Position numbers and translations under genes: made by a program
From: Lutraria lutraria
Lineage: Eukaryota; Mollusca; Bivalvia; Venerida; Mactridae
Reading direction: 5' to 3'
NCBI GenBank assembly: GCA_964023205.1
Contig: OZ026850.1
Location: 3,928,368-3,992,367, forward strand
DNA length: 64,000 nt
Part shown: piece after piece, positions 45,309 through 58,200 of the stretch
Layout: each line of letters opens with the position of its first letter
Position numbering within the stretch: the stretch's first letter is position 1
The notes under the pieces: model-generated
The model's database searches: none
What the model saw: only the letters and a program-made list of their open reading frames with translations
What the model was told of the DNA's origin: nothing

Positions 45309-46829
45309 CTGGAATTAATTCAAAGAGAATGCTTCCAGAATGGGCGAATTTTAGTACACATCAACGGTTCCCTGTGTGGTAGCATTCTCCAAATGACGCT
45401 GCGAGAACCAGTGTATTTATGAAAATAATCACAAAATGTGGGCAGAACCAATAAAATTGTTTTCTGAGGCGAGTCGTTTCTGTCAAATTTATACAAGTTG
45501 TTGCTCGATTTGATTTCTAAGACTGGGATACCTTTGTTTTAAACAAAGTGGATTTGTTTGTACATTTGTATTATACATCATCAGAAACGGACAATTGAGT
45601 AGTGTGTTATGGTTAAAATGGTTCTACAACATTTTCAAAATAAGAAAGAAAAAGACAAAAGATTACCATAAACTTCACAAAATGGCGTCAAATTGTTTAC
45701 AAATCGACAAAACGACTTTATTTCTCCACCCTCACACCATACATAACTTGTAGAAATTTATTTTCAATCGATCAACAAATAAATGTAAAACATAAGAAAA
45801 TTATTACAGTAGAAGTAGAATTCACAAAATCTCATTATGGTGCCATTTTTCTAAATTTTACTTCTGTTATGTTGTTTTATATGTTGTAATTTGTATTTAC
45901 ATGTATTTCTAAGAAGCGTATCAATCACCATGCAATATCTGCATGAACTAATATTTTTTGTTGGGCAACCACTCAAAAGTTTTTAAGGGAACCAACAAAA
46001 GAAGTACTAATGATAACTGGGCAATACTTTGTTGTTATATTCAATTTGTGTGTACCATAAAGCAAATACGTCAGAAAAGTACAGTATTAGGAATGTTACA
46101 CCTTTATAAAAAAGAAGAATGCCCATAATCTGCTTATCGATCGCTATTGCTATTTTGGGTTGTGTAAAGCATTAAGTCAAGACCACATGGCACAAGTCAA
46201 ATTAGTTTTTTTTTCTATGGGATATACAAAATGTAATTAACTTTACATAAAAGGAGTAATTTTGAAAGCAGTACAAAAATCGTTAGTCTAGTTCCTTCAA
46301 ATATCGGTTTTGACAATTAGACCTAAAGGTGTTTAATATAAAAAAAAATCTGGTTATATGCTCAATAAAACTATCCTATCTTTTTAATCTAGAAAAGAAA
46401 TTGGAAAGATTTAAAAAGTGTGAAAGTGTATGTACCGTTCCTTGTGCCTAATAAAAAGTCAAGGGTTGCCGAGAAAACAAAACAAGCGGTAGATCGTGTA
46501 ATCAGGAACATACACATATATATACAACGCCTTTATCATGATAGTTTGTATGATAAACATTGTCTCCATTTTTTAGTAGATTATTGCGGCAAATAGGTAA
46601 GGACTGACATGTTCTAACTGTAATTGATAAGGCTTCTCCAACAGAAATTAAACTTTGCAGAACATTTTGTCAAAAAATTGTTTGAAACTTGGTTTAAGTT
46701 ACTCTCCATGAATTTATCATCAAAGTGTTTTCTTTAGAGATAAACGGATATGTGTTGAAGATAAATATTAAGTAGTTTGATGTTTTAGTTAGTATTCTTC
46801 TCGTACATGTATATTAAATAGAGGTCATT
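45309..46829. other. Intergenic, no gene recognised
   Basis: AT-rich. No ORF of note and no clear repeat match inside the window, apart from the first 50 bases that align with the gene B intron 3 flank. Confidence 0.4.
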
Positions 46830-47215
46830 TACTTATTTATACCAATAATCATCAAACCCCCATTTTCATAATTTTGTGTTAAGTAACTTCTTTTGAATTT
46901 GTCTGAACCATTTTTCCACAAAAAATAACCTAAATTTTGCAAAATATTGATTATTTGGTCTGATGGTGTAGGTAAACTGATAATTAAGTGGTTTATTTTG
47001 GGTAACGTTAACGTTTTTTTTAACTATACTATCCTTCCTATTTAACAGTCATTCAGAAAAATGATTCACACCTTTTTTTATTTCATTTATTGCTTTAGTA
47101 TAGTTACCATTGATTAAATCATGAATGATGTGGATAAATTCAACCCTAGTAAGTTGATCATATTTTGCTTCCAAATTAGACTTGGTGCTTGAAACAAATA
47201 ATGTCACTACTTTTC
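46830..47215 (-). pseudogene. Coding-like remnant, probably LINE ORF2 linker
   Basis: A single minus-strand frame reads YDQLTRVEFIHIIHDLINGN, YTKAINEIKKGVNHFSE, then after one stop QNKPLNYQFTYTIRPNN and VEKWFRQIQKKLLN, with only two stops in about 115 codons. Composition and the preserved frame suggest a decayed protein gene; a LINE linker is my guess. No domain is recognised. Confidence 0.35.
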
Positions 47216-47849
47216 ACCCCTACTAAACGGTGGCTTTTTCACTTTTTTGTGATCTGTTAAATCAATCGTAACAACTCGGGCAGTTCCGTAACCGAGAAAT
47301 ACGCCTCGTACATAAGTGTAGGGTTACACTTAGGTTATGCGGCTCCGGTAACTACTTTTCAAACACTAGGTACTCGTTTTCAAGAATCATTCTCAGAATT
47401 ACAGACCTTCAAACCTATTTATAATTCGCTATAATGATAAAATAGACATCGGTTCCCGTTTAAAAGAGAATCAAGTTGTTTCCATCGTGGGATTCCCAAA
47501 ATGGAAAGTAGCCCGCGAACAACGAAAACAAAATGACGGCCTGCCTTTTATGTCCGAGGCACTTTCTTTAGACAAAATTGAAGAATGATATGGCACCTAG
47601 AATATTTTTCTCGTCATTTTGCATGCAATTTCGACAAGAAATACCCCAAAACGACATATCTAGAACTTTTACATATTATCAAGTCATGCGTTTTCTTACA
47701 CGAGGAAACAAATCAGGAGTGATTTTTATTCCGTGAAGTGGATGATGGCTAAAGACAATTAAATTCTTAAATATTTTTCCAGTTGGTTGCCATGGAAACC
47801 AGAGTTGTGCATAGAATGAGTTTCATTTAAGCTTTTAGGATCGAGGTTT

Positions 47850-48243
47850 ATGTCCGTCGTAAACAATTTCTTTGAACAACATCTCCTCCTAAACCCAGTG
47901 TCAATTTCAAGAAAACTTCACAGGTTTGAACTTTGCTTGAAGCTCTACCAAAGTTGTTCAAAAAATTCCATGCCATGCAGAAAATCTTCAAAAAGCTTCT
48001 TCTAAAAAACCAGAGGACCTAGAGCTTTGATATTTAGTGTGTAGCATTGTCTAGTGGACCTCTACTTTGTTAAAATTATTGCCCTAGGGTCAAAATTTAT
48101 ACAGACTTGTGAAGGAAAATTTTAAAAATCTTCTTGTCAAAAGCTACAATGCCTAGAGCTTCAATATTTGGTATGTGGCATTGTCAAGTGGACCTCTACC
48201 AAGTTTGTTCAAATTATGACACCGGAGTTAAAATTGGCCCACT
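47850..48243 (-). repeat. Hairpin-family tandem-core fragment
   Basis: Begins GTCCGTCGTAAACAATTTCT (inverse of the distal end) and contains two core units; cut off at about 48243 where Gypsy coding sequence begins. Confidence 0.7.
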
Positions 48244-49400
48244 CCTGAAAGTACCGTTGTATCAGCTTTGGCTACTGTAGCTACGGCCTCTGAGGAAGAG
48301 TTGCTGTTAGCGTATAATGTTGTTAACCCACATTCATTGTCTATTGTTGACTCATTTATTAATGAAGATGTTCCGCGAAGTTTTTCTCTCAGTTCTAAAG
48401 ACTGGAAACTAGCTTAGTTGGAAGGCTGTACCATTTCTCATTTACATACTTACCTGAAAGAAGGAACGAGACCCTCTGCTAAGCAGAACTCGGGAGTATC
48501 TTCTTCTGTATTTAAATATGTACGTGATTGGGATAAATTGGAGTTGCACGATGGTGTATTATTTCGCTATGGTACTGTGAATCGTCAAGAGTACAAACAG
48601 TTAGTACTACCTGAGAAACTTAGAGATGATCTTTTCATTGTTCTTCATTGTGATTTAGGTCATCAAGGTCGTGATAGAACGTTAACTCTTATAAAACAGA
48701 GATTTTACTGGCCTGGAATTGATGATAAGGTTGCTTCTTGTCCGCTGTGTATTCTTAGGAAATCACAACCGTCTAAGGACAATTTGACGAGTATACAGTC
48801 GAGTTCGCCTATAGATGGATTTAGTTTGTATTGATTTTCTCAGTCTTGAAAGGTCAAAGGCGGGAAATGAAATATTCTTGTGATAACTGATCACTTTACA
48901 AGACATGATTAGGCTTTCCCTACGACCTATTAAAACAACAGCCAAGGTTCTCTTTGAGAAATCGTTTGTTCATTACGGGTTTCCAGCTTGAATACACAGC
49001 GACCAAGGAGTCAACTTTGAATCTACTTTGATAAAAGAACTATGCCAATTAGCGGGTGTGATTTAGGCTCGAACCACTCCTGATCATGCGACGGGTAATG
49101 GAATGGTCGAGATGTTTATACAAACTCTTCTTAAAATGCTTCGTACTATTGAATAAGAACAGAAACATGACTGGAAATCCAACGCTGGTCCTCTTGTTCG
49201 TGCTTATAATGTGACACCCCATCCCTCTACAGGTTATTCTCCTTATTTTATCATGTTTGGAAGTAAGCCGAAACTAGCCATTGACGCTCTTCTTGGATTG
49301 AATATTGACAATGTCAATAGTAGATCCAAGAGTGAGTATGTTGGATACTTTTAGAGCGTTGAGCGACAGCCTATGAAAAAGCTAAAGAGTCTGCTACTTT
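48244..49400 (+). mobile_element. Gypsy (Ty3-type) LTR retrotransposon, broken integrase fragment
   Basis: In one main frame with several stops: ASEEELLLAYNVVNPHS, then KLRDDLFIVLHCDLGHQGRD and WPGIDDKVASCPLCILRKS (H-H-C-C zinc-binding domain, 48600-48790), then the core with VITDHFTRHD, HSDQGVNFES (second Asp) and GNGMVEMFIQ (catalytic Glu), then TPHPSTGYSPYFIMFG. gag, protease and RT are absent. Ordinary retrotransposon remnant. Confidence 0.88.
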
Positions 49401-49890
49401 TGATCTATTTGTATTCACGTGGTATTATATGTACAAGTTTATGTTCATTAAAATCCTTACACTTTACTTTATTATATTTGAGTTATACTTTTTTACTAAA
49501 TGAGTTATGATAATTATTCCATTATCATACGTGCACTTGTTCTGTATAACTTAATTAAGTGTTAACATGAGTACATATCATACTAAATAATAATTTATTT
49601 ATTTTTATGTTATTTAACTCTTATGTGGTTATGCTTGTGTAGTATTTACTGCTTAGTTTAACTCTTTTTGTATATGAATCATATTATGAGAGGTTATAAT
49701 GTTATGGTAATCGTACTCATTTTGCGAACTTGTGCATGCGTATGTGTATATATTTACACCTTACTTGTACAAGTTTTACGATTTCTTAGTTGTTTACCTT
49801 AATATATGAATTGTACATACATTTTGCATTTGAAAATATAATTTGTGAATTGTATTATATTTTATTATATTTGTAATGTCGGGACATTTT

Positions 49891-50480
49891 TACGAAGGAG
49901 GGGTTTATGTCATAGGTATGTGGTAAGTAATAGTATACATATCTTAATCAGTAGCATAGTGGCAATATATCATTCATGAATCAGACTCATCAGGAACAAT
50001 AACTCTTTTCTAAATATCACTTTCTTTTTCGTCAATTAACCTTTACTAGTCATCTTCAGGATATCATAAATTTCACATATACGTGACTTGTCCGCACGAG
50101 ATTTTTTACCGCCACACACCATTCAGTAGTCAGATTTGATAGATGCGGACGCTTTTGTAGATTTTGTTCTAAAATCTGCAGGTAAATTAATTTTAACATA
50201 TTTATTGTTATTTCTCTTTGCCATATTCGTATAATTGAAAGCTTTAAAATATATTTAGATATAAATAATTCATCTAACTAAAAATATTGTTTGTATACTT
50301 GTTTTATATTCTAGTTAATACTGTTTATAGCAATTGCCGTGCTATATATTGTTAAGTTATGTTTAAGATGTAATTGTTTCATTTGATATATTGTAGACTT
50401 TGCATGGATTTATATTGGTTTACAAAGACCTTATAATATTATGAATTTACTGTATTTACATGCCTATTAGACTTCTAGAC
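49891..50480 (+). mobile_element. Possible 3' LTR of the Gypsy remnant
   Basis: A purine-rich GAAGGAGGGG tract (49895-49904) is followed closely by TGTCATAG at 49908, the usual order of polypurine tract and LTR start. The LTR end is not determinable without a second copy. 49401-49890 is AT-rich untranslated sequence. Confidence 0.3.
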
Positions 50481-50722
50481 ACACCATCAGAACTCGTTAT
50501 TATTATACCCGCCGACTGAGAGCACCGGTGACACTTAGATTTTTGACAATTCATGTATATATTTTCGTCTAAAAGTATGCCAAATACAGTAACAAAATTT
50601 AGGCCAGTTTATGACCCAATTTGATGAGCATTGATCAATTGTTTTCATTTTTTTTATGTTTGGCAATTAAAAGACAACAGGGGTCAAAAACAAAATGCAG
50701 ATCTCTTCCTTATCAGAAAATC

Positions 50723-52303
50723 AAACAAGAGGACCATGATGGCCCTATAAATGCTCACCAAGAGAAAAGGTCATTTGGAGATTAACATTGTTGAAGTTTT
50801 CTATACGAGTCTAAGTAAGATCAAGTGACCAATCTGGGCCGTTTTTTATCCCATGGCCATTATATGAACAGATTAAAAAGAGGTCCATTAGACAAAGCTA
50901 GATACCAAGTATCTTAGCTCTAGGCCTTGTGGTTTCGGAGAAGATTTTTTTAAATTTTCCTATATGAAATAGAATAAACCCCAGGGCAGGGCTGATTTTG
51001 ACCCCGGGGCCATAATTTGAACAAACTTGGTAGAGGTCCACTAGACAATGCCACATACAAACTATCTAAGCTCTAGGCCTTGCGGTTTCGGAGAAGAAGA
51101 TTTTTTAAATTTTCCTATATAAGTCTATATAAATCAAGTGACCCCCCGGGGCGGGGCCAATTTTGACCCTAGGGCAATAATTTGAACAAACTTGGTAGAG
51201 GTCCACTAGACAATGCTACATACCAAATATCTTAGCTCTAGGCCTTGTGGTTTCGGAGAAGATTTTTTAAATTTTCCTATATAAAATAGAATAAACCCCA
51301 GGGCAGGGCCAATTTTGACCCTAGGGCAATAATTTGAACAAACTTGGTAGAGGTCCACTAGATAATGCTACATACCAAATATCTTAGCTCTAGGCCTTGT
51401 GGTTTCGGAGAAGAATTTTTTTTTAAATTTTCCTATATAAGTCTATATAAATCAAGTGACCCCCGGGGCGGGGCCAATTTTGACCCTAGGGCAATAATTT
51501 GAACAAACTTGGTAGAGGTCCACTAGACAATGCTACATACCAAATATCTTAGCTCTAGGCCTTGTGGTTTCGGAGAAGATTTTTTAAATTTTCCTATATA
51601 AAATAGAATAAACCCCAGGGCACGGCTAATTTTGACCCCGGGGCCATAATTTGAACACACTTGGTAGAGGTCCACTAGACAATGCCACATACAAAATATC
51701 TAAGCTCTAGGCCTTGCGGTTTCGGAGAAGAAGATTTTTTTAATTTTCTTATATAAGTCTATATAAATCAAGTGACCCCCGGGGCGGGGCCAATTTTGAC
51801 CCTAGGGTAATAATATGAACAAACTTGGTAGAGGTCCACTAGACTATGCTACACACCAAATATCAAAGCTCTAGGCATTGTAGTTTTTGACAAGAAGATT
51901 TTTTAAATTTCCTATATAAGTCTTTGTAAAATCAAGTTACCCTCGGGGCGGAGCCAATTTTGACCCCAGGGGAATAATTTGAACAAACTTTGTAGAGTTC
52001 CATTAGACAATGCTACATACCAAATATCTTAGCTCTAGGCCCTGTGGTTTCGGACAAGAAGATTTTTTAAGTTTTTTCTATTTGTTGCCATAGCAACCAG
52101 AGTTTTTAATGAAATTTAATTTTTTGAACAACTTTGAAAGGGGACCACCCAAGGATCATTTCAGCAAAGTTTGGTTGCAAACGGATAGCGGTGTAGGAGG
52201 AGATGTTGTTTTAAGTAAATATTGACGCCGCTTCACGACGCACGATGGACGCAGGGCGATCACAAAAGCTCACCCTGAGCACATTCGTGCTCTGGTGAGC
52301 TAA
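50723..52303 (+). repeat. Hairpin-ended element with tandem core array (about 8 units)
   Basis: Starts AAACAAGAGGACCATGATGG and ends with the palindrome GAGCACATTCGTGCTC inside GCTCACC...GGTGAGCTAA. The phrase AGCTCTAGG recurs at 50916, 51069, 51234, 51386, 51551, 51703, 51867 and 52031: spacing 153, 165, 152, 165, 152, 164, 164. The 152-type has TAAAATAGAATAAACCCCAG, the 165-type TAAGTCTATATAAATCAAGT. The layout recalls non-autonomous rolling-circle (pearl/Helentron-like) elements of bivalves; assignment is inference. Confidence 0.85.
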
Positions 52304-52334
52304 AAATTATCGCCTGTTTTCATTTCGCAAAGTT

Positions 52335-52560
52335 AATTTTGTTTCAGTATCGTGTGTGACCACCTCTTCTATTGATGCAAGCGTTGATCCGACGGTGCAT
52401 TGACCTAGTACGTAACATCGAATGACGTCATGATGAACGCTTTAAGAGCATTTTGAAGATCGTTCAGATTACGACCAAGCTCATCCCAGATGTGCTCAAT
52501 AGGGTTCATAACTGGCGAGATGGCAGGCCAGGGCAACGCGTCACAGCATTTTGGTTGAGG
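52335..52560 (-). mobile_element. Tc1/mariner transposase C-terminal fragment
   Basis: The minus strand reads WPAISPVMNPIEHIWDELGR then NLNDLQNALKAF; the motif is the Tc1 W-P-x-x-S-P-D-x-N-P-I-E-H block around the third catalytic acid, with the Asp of SPD already lost to Val. The N-terminal parts are absent and stops follow. Confidence 0.8.
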
Positions 52561-53584
52561 AACTATTGGGTGATTCCCGCTGTTTCAGTATTGCATTCGC
52601 TGAGCTTCACTAAGTCGCGGCATTTTATTATAGCCCAGATAAAAAATCTATATTTCATTTTTTAGGTCAGCAATGTTACTGCATACATGGACTATCCCAT
52701 TTGTAAATGTTTAGGTTACAAATACTATTGTTACAGTAATAGAACAATCTATGAACCATCATTATCACTCTTCACTGTGACGCAGTTGGTAAAGCATAAG
52801 GTAAGTGAATCTTGAGGACTGCGTCTGATATAAGACTTCTTTTTTAATTTTAACTTTTTCTTTTTGATAAAAGTCAACTTTACATATATCGATAAGAATA
52901 TTATGTTTAAAAGTTAGTTTTTTCTATATTTGTATCGTTTCGTGAAATTATAAAAATAGAATAACCTCACATGGGTAATTAGCATTTATATATTATTTTA
53001 ATTGCTGTGTAATTTTATGATAAATAGAAACTGGTTTAGATGTTTAGTACATGTATATTATAGTATTTGAAATTGTTTTTGCATTCGGGATTTCGTGCAA
53101 TACAATGTATAAAAGAAATAAAAACAAATACATTTCTCCTTCCTTTTTTCTATTTTGAAATACAAAAAGGTACTATTACTAAAATTCGAACTTGACTATA
53201 AGAAAATTTAACTATAAAATGTTTTCCCTTTCACCAAAACCGTAAAGAAAGTGACAAAACACGTTTTTGTAGACATGTATATTTCCCACGCGAAGCACGT
53301 GAAAATCATGCAAAAGTACGCTTTCGCCTGTACACTAAATCCATCCAGATTTTATCTGAAAAATTATAAGCATGATTGATAGAACATGTTTCGAGTATAT
53401 TATGTTGCGAGAATGGAGATTGATACATCTTTTAGGACCTGAAAAATACAAATTTAAAACGCGCACACATTCTTTTGCAACAGAGTATATATATGAACAT
53501 TGTCTCTGTTCAATGACAGGCAAAAATGTCAGTATTACGTAATTTAATTTCTCCACAAATATTCAGTTCTGAATGCAAAAGTAA
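52561..53584. other. Intergenic, nothing recognised
   Basis: AT-rich, no gene supported. Confidence 0.4.
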
Positions 53585-53840
53585 CTACTCGGGCATTACC
53601 GGACATTACTGTCACTGACAATACGCATTTTCTATGGACAAAAGCTGAGGAGTTTCGATTGCTCTGTATGTCCTTACAAGACTATAATGCAAAATGCAAA
53701 CCATCTAGTATGAACCACTTTCCCTGAATGTCGCATTAAGTCAAAACCAGTTACTTCCCTTGTGAGTCCTGTATCTGTTCTTTAACGGCCAATTCGAAAG
53801 CTATGATAATTTTGTTTTTTATTTCCTTCTAATCTGCACA
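53585..53840. repeat. Dispersed repeat shared with 28090-28280
   Basis: ACTCGGGCATTACCGGACAT, then AATACGCATTTTCTATGGAC and GTTACTTCCCTTGTGAG are shared. 53790-53840 also resembles 20280-20330 (ACGGCC..TTCGAAAG). Confidence 0.6.
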
Positions 53841-54149
53841 TGCTTTCCGGGAACCTTGCTTTCGTTGTAGTGTTCCCCAGCTTTAAACGTTTTGACAGCT
53901 TTTACAAGGAAAGCCGGGACCTACGCTTATTTTCGTCACTCCCGTCAATCGAAAAGATGGCGAGTTCACTACCTTGGAGTATTTTATACACTCATTAAGG
54001 GAAAAAATGAAGATTTTTCTTTCGACAGATTTGCGTTGTTTGATGTGTAAAATTGAAAAAATAACGTCTGTAAACGTATAAAAATCACGGAATCGAGTGC
54101 CTATGAACCATACTGCTGGCGGAGCGTTTAACAAATAAAAGCTTTAAAA

Positions 54150-54750
54150 AAATTTAAGTGAACTCGTTCAATTTCTTTATTTTTTATGAATCCCCCAAAT
54201 TTCACAGCCGTAACTTAAAATAGAGACCACAAACTTGACAGGTTTCGTGTATTAACTAACAATGTATTTAAAGCTTTTAAACCTTTGCCTACCAAAGTCC
54301 TTTGATTTAAAACAAAAATTCCCGTATAATTGAACACTGTTCCTAAGTAATTAAAATTGACAACAACTTCTAATTGAATACCATTTAAAAAACATTTTCT
54401 TCAGTTTTTAAACGCCCCCTTTTTCTAAAAACCATAATTTTACTTTTGCCAGGATTAACTTCTAAACCCCGATTGATACAATATGTTTGTAAAAGGTTAA
54501 GACTGTTTTGTAGATCTGATGGAGTTTTACCTAAAATAACCATATCATTGGTAAATAACATAAGAATAAATGAAATTCCATGCAATGTAGTACATGAGTT
54601 ATTTTCATCTTGTAAAAAGTTCTAAATCTTCTAAAAACAAAGCGAAAAGTATCGGTGACAATACCTCCCCTTGTTGAACACTCGAGGAAATCTGAATACG
54701 ATTTATAGCCCCTAACTCGAGCTTTATATCCCTACTCATAGTTCGAATAT
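54150..54750 (-). mobile_element. LINE reverse transcriptase fragment
   Basis: Minus-strand frames encode SSVQQGEVLSPILFALFLED, then NDMVILGKTPSDLQNSLNLL (the usual YADD changed to TND), NPGKSKIMVFRKRGRL, FNYLGTVFNYTG and SILSYGCEIWG. Frameshifts around 54600 and elsewhere. A different lineage from the LINE at 6060-8525. Confidence 0.85.
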
Positions 54751-54950
54751 TGTCCTGGTTCTTTGCTAACCCGGTGTAAAGAACTGATACACTTCTCACC
54801 CATTTCTTGAGATTTTCTGAACTCAGATCGGTAGTTTGGATTTTGACACTGAAAAAGCGTCCCACAAATATCGAAATGCAGCGACGAGTTTCGAACCCAC
54901 GACCTTTCAGGTAACACAGAGTTTAAACCAACGAGAATGTATTTTTACGT

Positions 54951-54956
54951 TTTATT
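54951..54956 (-). terminator. Poly(A) signal of gene D
   Basis: AATAAA on the minus strand 11 bases after the stop codon. Confidence 0.5.
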
Positions 54957-54967
54957 GTAACAAATTT

Positions 54968-55244
54968 TCAGATATCAATAACAACATGTTGCACTCCATG
55001 TTTAACGATGCAGTCAGCAATGGTACGAAGAACTATTGGCACACGTCGATCTAAAGCCTGTAAATGACCTTCAGTCAATATTGGCGCGACAGGGTCACGT
55101 GACAATGCTGTAGCCATTAAAACACTCAACTTCTCAGAACCAGTGTAAAGTTTTAGAAATGTCAAAAAAGTGGATTTTCTAACGATACAACACTGTGACA
55201 AGGGTTTTAGATTCCTCATCGCATCTCTGTAATATCTACCAAAT
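54968..55244 (-). CDS. FAM20C-like: Gene D exon 9 (terminal)
   Basis: 277 bases; acceptor TTTCAG. GFGRYYRDAMRNLKPL, SQCCIVRKST, GHLQALDRR, ends HVVIDI with TGA at 54970-54968. Eleven differences from gene C over 91 residues. Confidence 0.92.
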
Positions 55245-58200
55245 CTGAAATGAAGCACGGTATAAGAAACTAGAAATATCAAAGTAATGAAAGTACTCCT
55301 GGAAACTAAACGTATATAGACTTTCACTGCAATATAGAACTAGTTCAACAATTGCATGGTGGACGTTGAAAAACGTAATACAAATGTACATTAGTCCGCT
55401 TCAAAAGCGAGTGACGGCTACGTAAAGCTTAACTATCGTTCAGTTACCTAAACATGAAATCATTCCTTGCTGTATATCTTGTAATTCTAAATAATGGTAA
55501 ATATTTTTATCATGCCTTATGGAAACATTTAAAATATATAATTATATACATTTTCAAAATTTTTATTTTTAATGTTGGGGAGTTATGATCATGATATATT
55601 ATACGTCTCAAAAGATTGTTCTGCACATTTTTATGGATTGTGCATATCAGGCGAGCTTGAATCGATATTGGAAACTATCTAAATGGCGTTTTGAAAACAT
55701 CCAAAAAAGCCTGTGTAAAAAGTATGTTACCCTTTGCCATTATCAGCGAGTACCGAATATGCGTCTGGCATAAACGCTCTCTGGTAATAAAAAACATGTC
55801 TGTCTTCATTTCCTGAAGAAAGGAAAAAGTGCATAAAGATAATCGATACATCATAAAGATAGCACATACAACTACTAGGAGGCCTACATTTGGAGTATTG
55901 CGAAGAAGTATCCATTTCATTCTGGGATTATTTACAGGAAGTTGCGAACGAACGTTTTCAGTTCACACAAATGTTATATTTCGATGTTACATTAATTGGC
56001 AATTATCATAACCACCAGGAACTGAAAGACGAGTCTCTCGAAAAGCGTGTTTTATAAGTAAATGTGTCCTGTATGCACCAAGACTGACGTTCTGAGATGT
56101 CATCAATTAATTAGGTAATAAAGGATAACCAATAATTATCTTCATGCATTTGGTTAAGTATTTTGCAGAGGAACTCAAGGGCGTAGTTTTTTTGTTTTTT
56201 TTTTGCTAAAATTGTTTCCTTTCCCTTATATGACGAGGTCCCCGTAAGTGTAGCGTTTTGACGCCCAGCTATTTCAATGGTTGCTAACGACGTCACCAAT
56301 GCAAGTAAAAAAACTATGAGCAAACCGTACCTCGTATTCTTAAAAAAATGTGTAAAGAAAATAAAATGAAAAGTTTTGCTGTCAACCTTCCCATCCTGAT
56401 GGTTTTGGTCAAATACTTAATTAATTGTCTGTCCTACTACACATTGAATGTTTCTGTTCCGAAGGAAAACCCATTCAATTGAAGTGCAACTTCCAGTTTG
56501 CATAGTTTACATTAGTTTACCCTTCAAAATACGAGTGTTGATACATATTAAATAAATACGGTCAAATCAGTGTACAGTACCACTTTGTAAGGAATTCATC
56601 AAATCGTGTTGTTTTCAAGAACTACTAGTATACGTCAATACTTCAAGAATAATTATTTGACAGACTAAGGGATACTTCTTACCAAGCTGAAATGCGCCCA
56701 TAACTCTTAGTATTACGCATGTAGACCCTGTGTTTTGAATAATAACTTGAAAGGTGTTTAAAATGCATCTTGAACGGTCACAAGATCGCTTTAATAATCC
56801 GTAGGTGGTCATGTACACAAATTAATTTCAACTGCGTAAAACAATTACCTGTCATGAAGTCAAATATATAAGCATCTATTGTCTCTAACAGCATTTTATC
56901 TTCCTGGTAATGCGGCTGTTCGCGTACATGAGCGCAGTAATCATCATTTGTCTCCCATTCAGCTTTACGTCTGTATCTGATGGGGCAAATATATACTGTT
57001 TAGTTCTAAAAAATACGTTTGAGAATGACAAAAGAACTCAAACTAACAAGGTCGTTTCGATTGAATTCTCTTAAGAAGAGGTACTGCTTAGAAGAGAAAC
57101 CAAGTCGAACGCAATGGCAGCCGAAATGTCTGCATCTGAATATTAGGTACTAGTATACATAAAACAATTCTTTACATCATGTGGATAAACTAATGCGCAC
57201 TCCGTCACTGTAAACAATTTATTTGTTTGTTAAAAAAGTACAATTTCCAACGGTATTGTTTGCTCGGCCATGCTGTTTGGTCATGTAATTAATATCTCTT
57301 CCACCTCTTACCATCGGGCGGAATAGACAGTAGAGTTTCGCAAATTAGAAGGCGACTAATCGAATAGTTCAAAAGAGCTCTGCCTCTTCCGATAGCTCTT
57401 CAGTTTGACGAATGGAACCGGCTTAGTGTGTATGTACATTGTTTTCGAACGAGAATGTTTTAATCGTTCACCGTCATTGCTTTAACAAGGTGTTTATCAG
57501 TATTTAATTGCTCTTTTTAGAAGATTTTGGTCATTAAGAAAAATGTTAGAATGAATCTAAGCCATTTATGTTTGGTCGTATCTTGTCCTAAAAGAAATCG
57601 AGTCAAATAATATCGTTTCTTGTTCGTTTTCTCGGTAACGGAAAGAATTGGAAGCTTAGTTTTGGTCTCCTGTCGTGACGAAATATATACCCCAAATCGC
57701 TGCACTCTGTTTGAAAGCATTCGTACCTCATAATGCATTTTGTGAAAGCGGTACGAATTCACCGGAAACAGTACAGATATGAATATCATTTGAACAGTGT
57801 CGAATTCTGTGTCATTGTTTTTTCTTTGTTTAAGGTAAGTTTTGGTTGAATTAATAGTATTTTATATAGAATTTATTAAACTTTTACAATCACAGGTCCG
57901 TTACTACTGCAGGTGCCATCTACCTGAGAAATACTACATTCCACAAGCAGATTAAAGTAACGTAACTGGATGCAAGGTGATATCAAGTTTCACCAATTTA
58001 TAGATTTAAAAAATAAACCATTATATACTGAAATAAACCCACTGTATAATGTCCATCGCAACTGATTTTAAACGAACATTACATTTAGTTTGTCTTCTAT
58101 CCAAAATCGCACGTAATTTACAATTTTTTTAACAAAGATAACTTCTCTGTTTATAGAAATATATTACAACAAATAGCCTTAAAATGACTATAAATGTATA

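Noticed and set aside
48418..48834. Host gene or virus-derived functional integrase
   Set aside because: Zinc-binding and core motifs are Gypsy-type and the frame is broken by several stops; no envelope or other genes.
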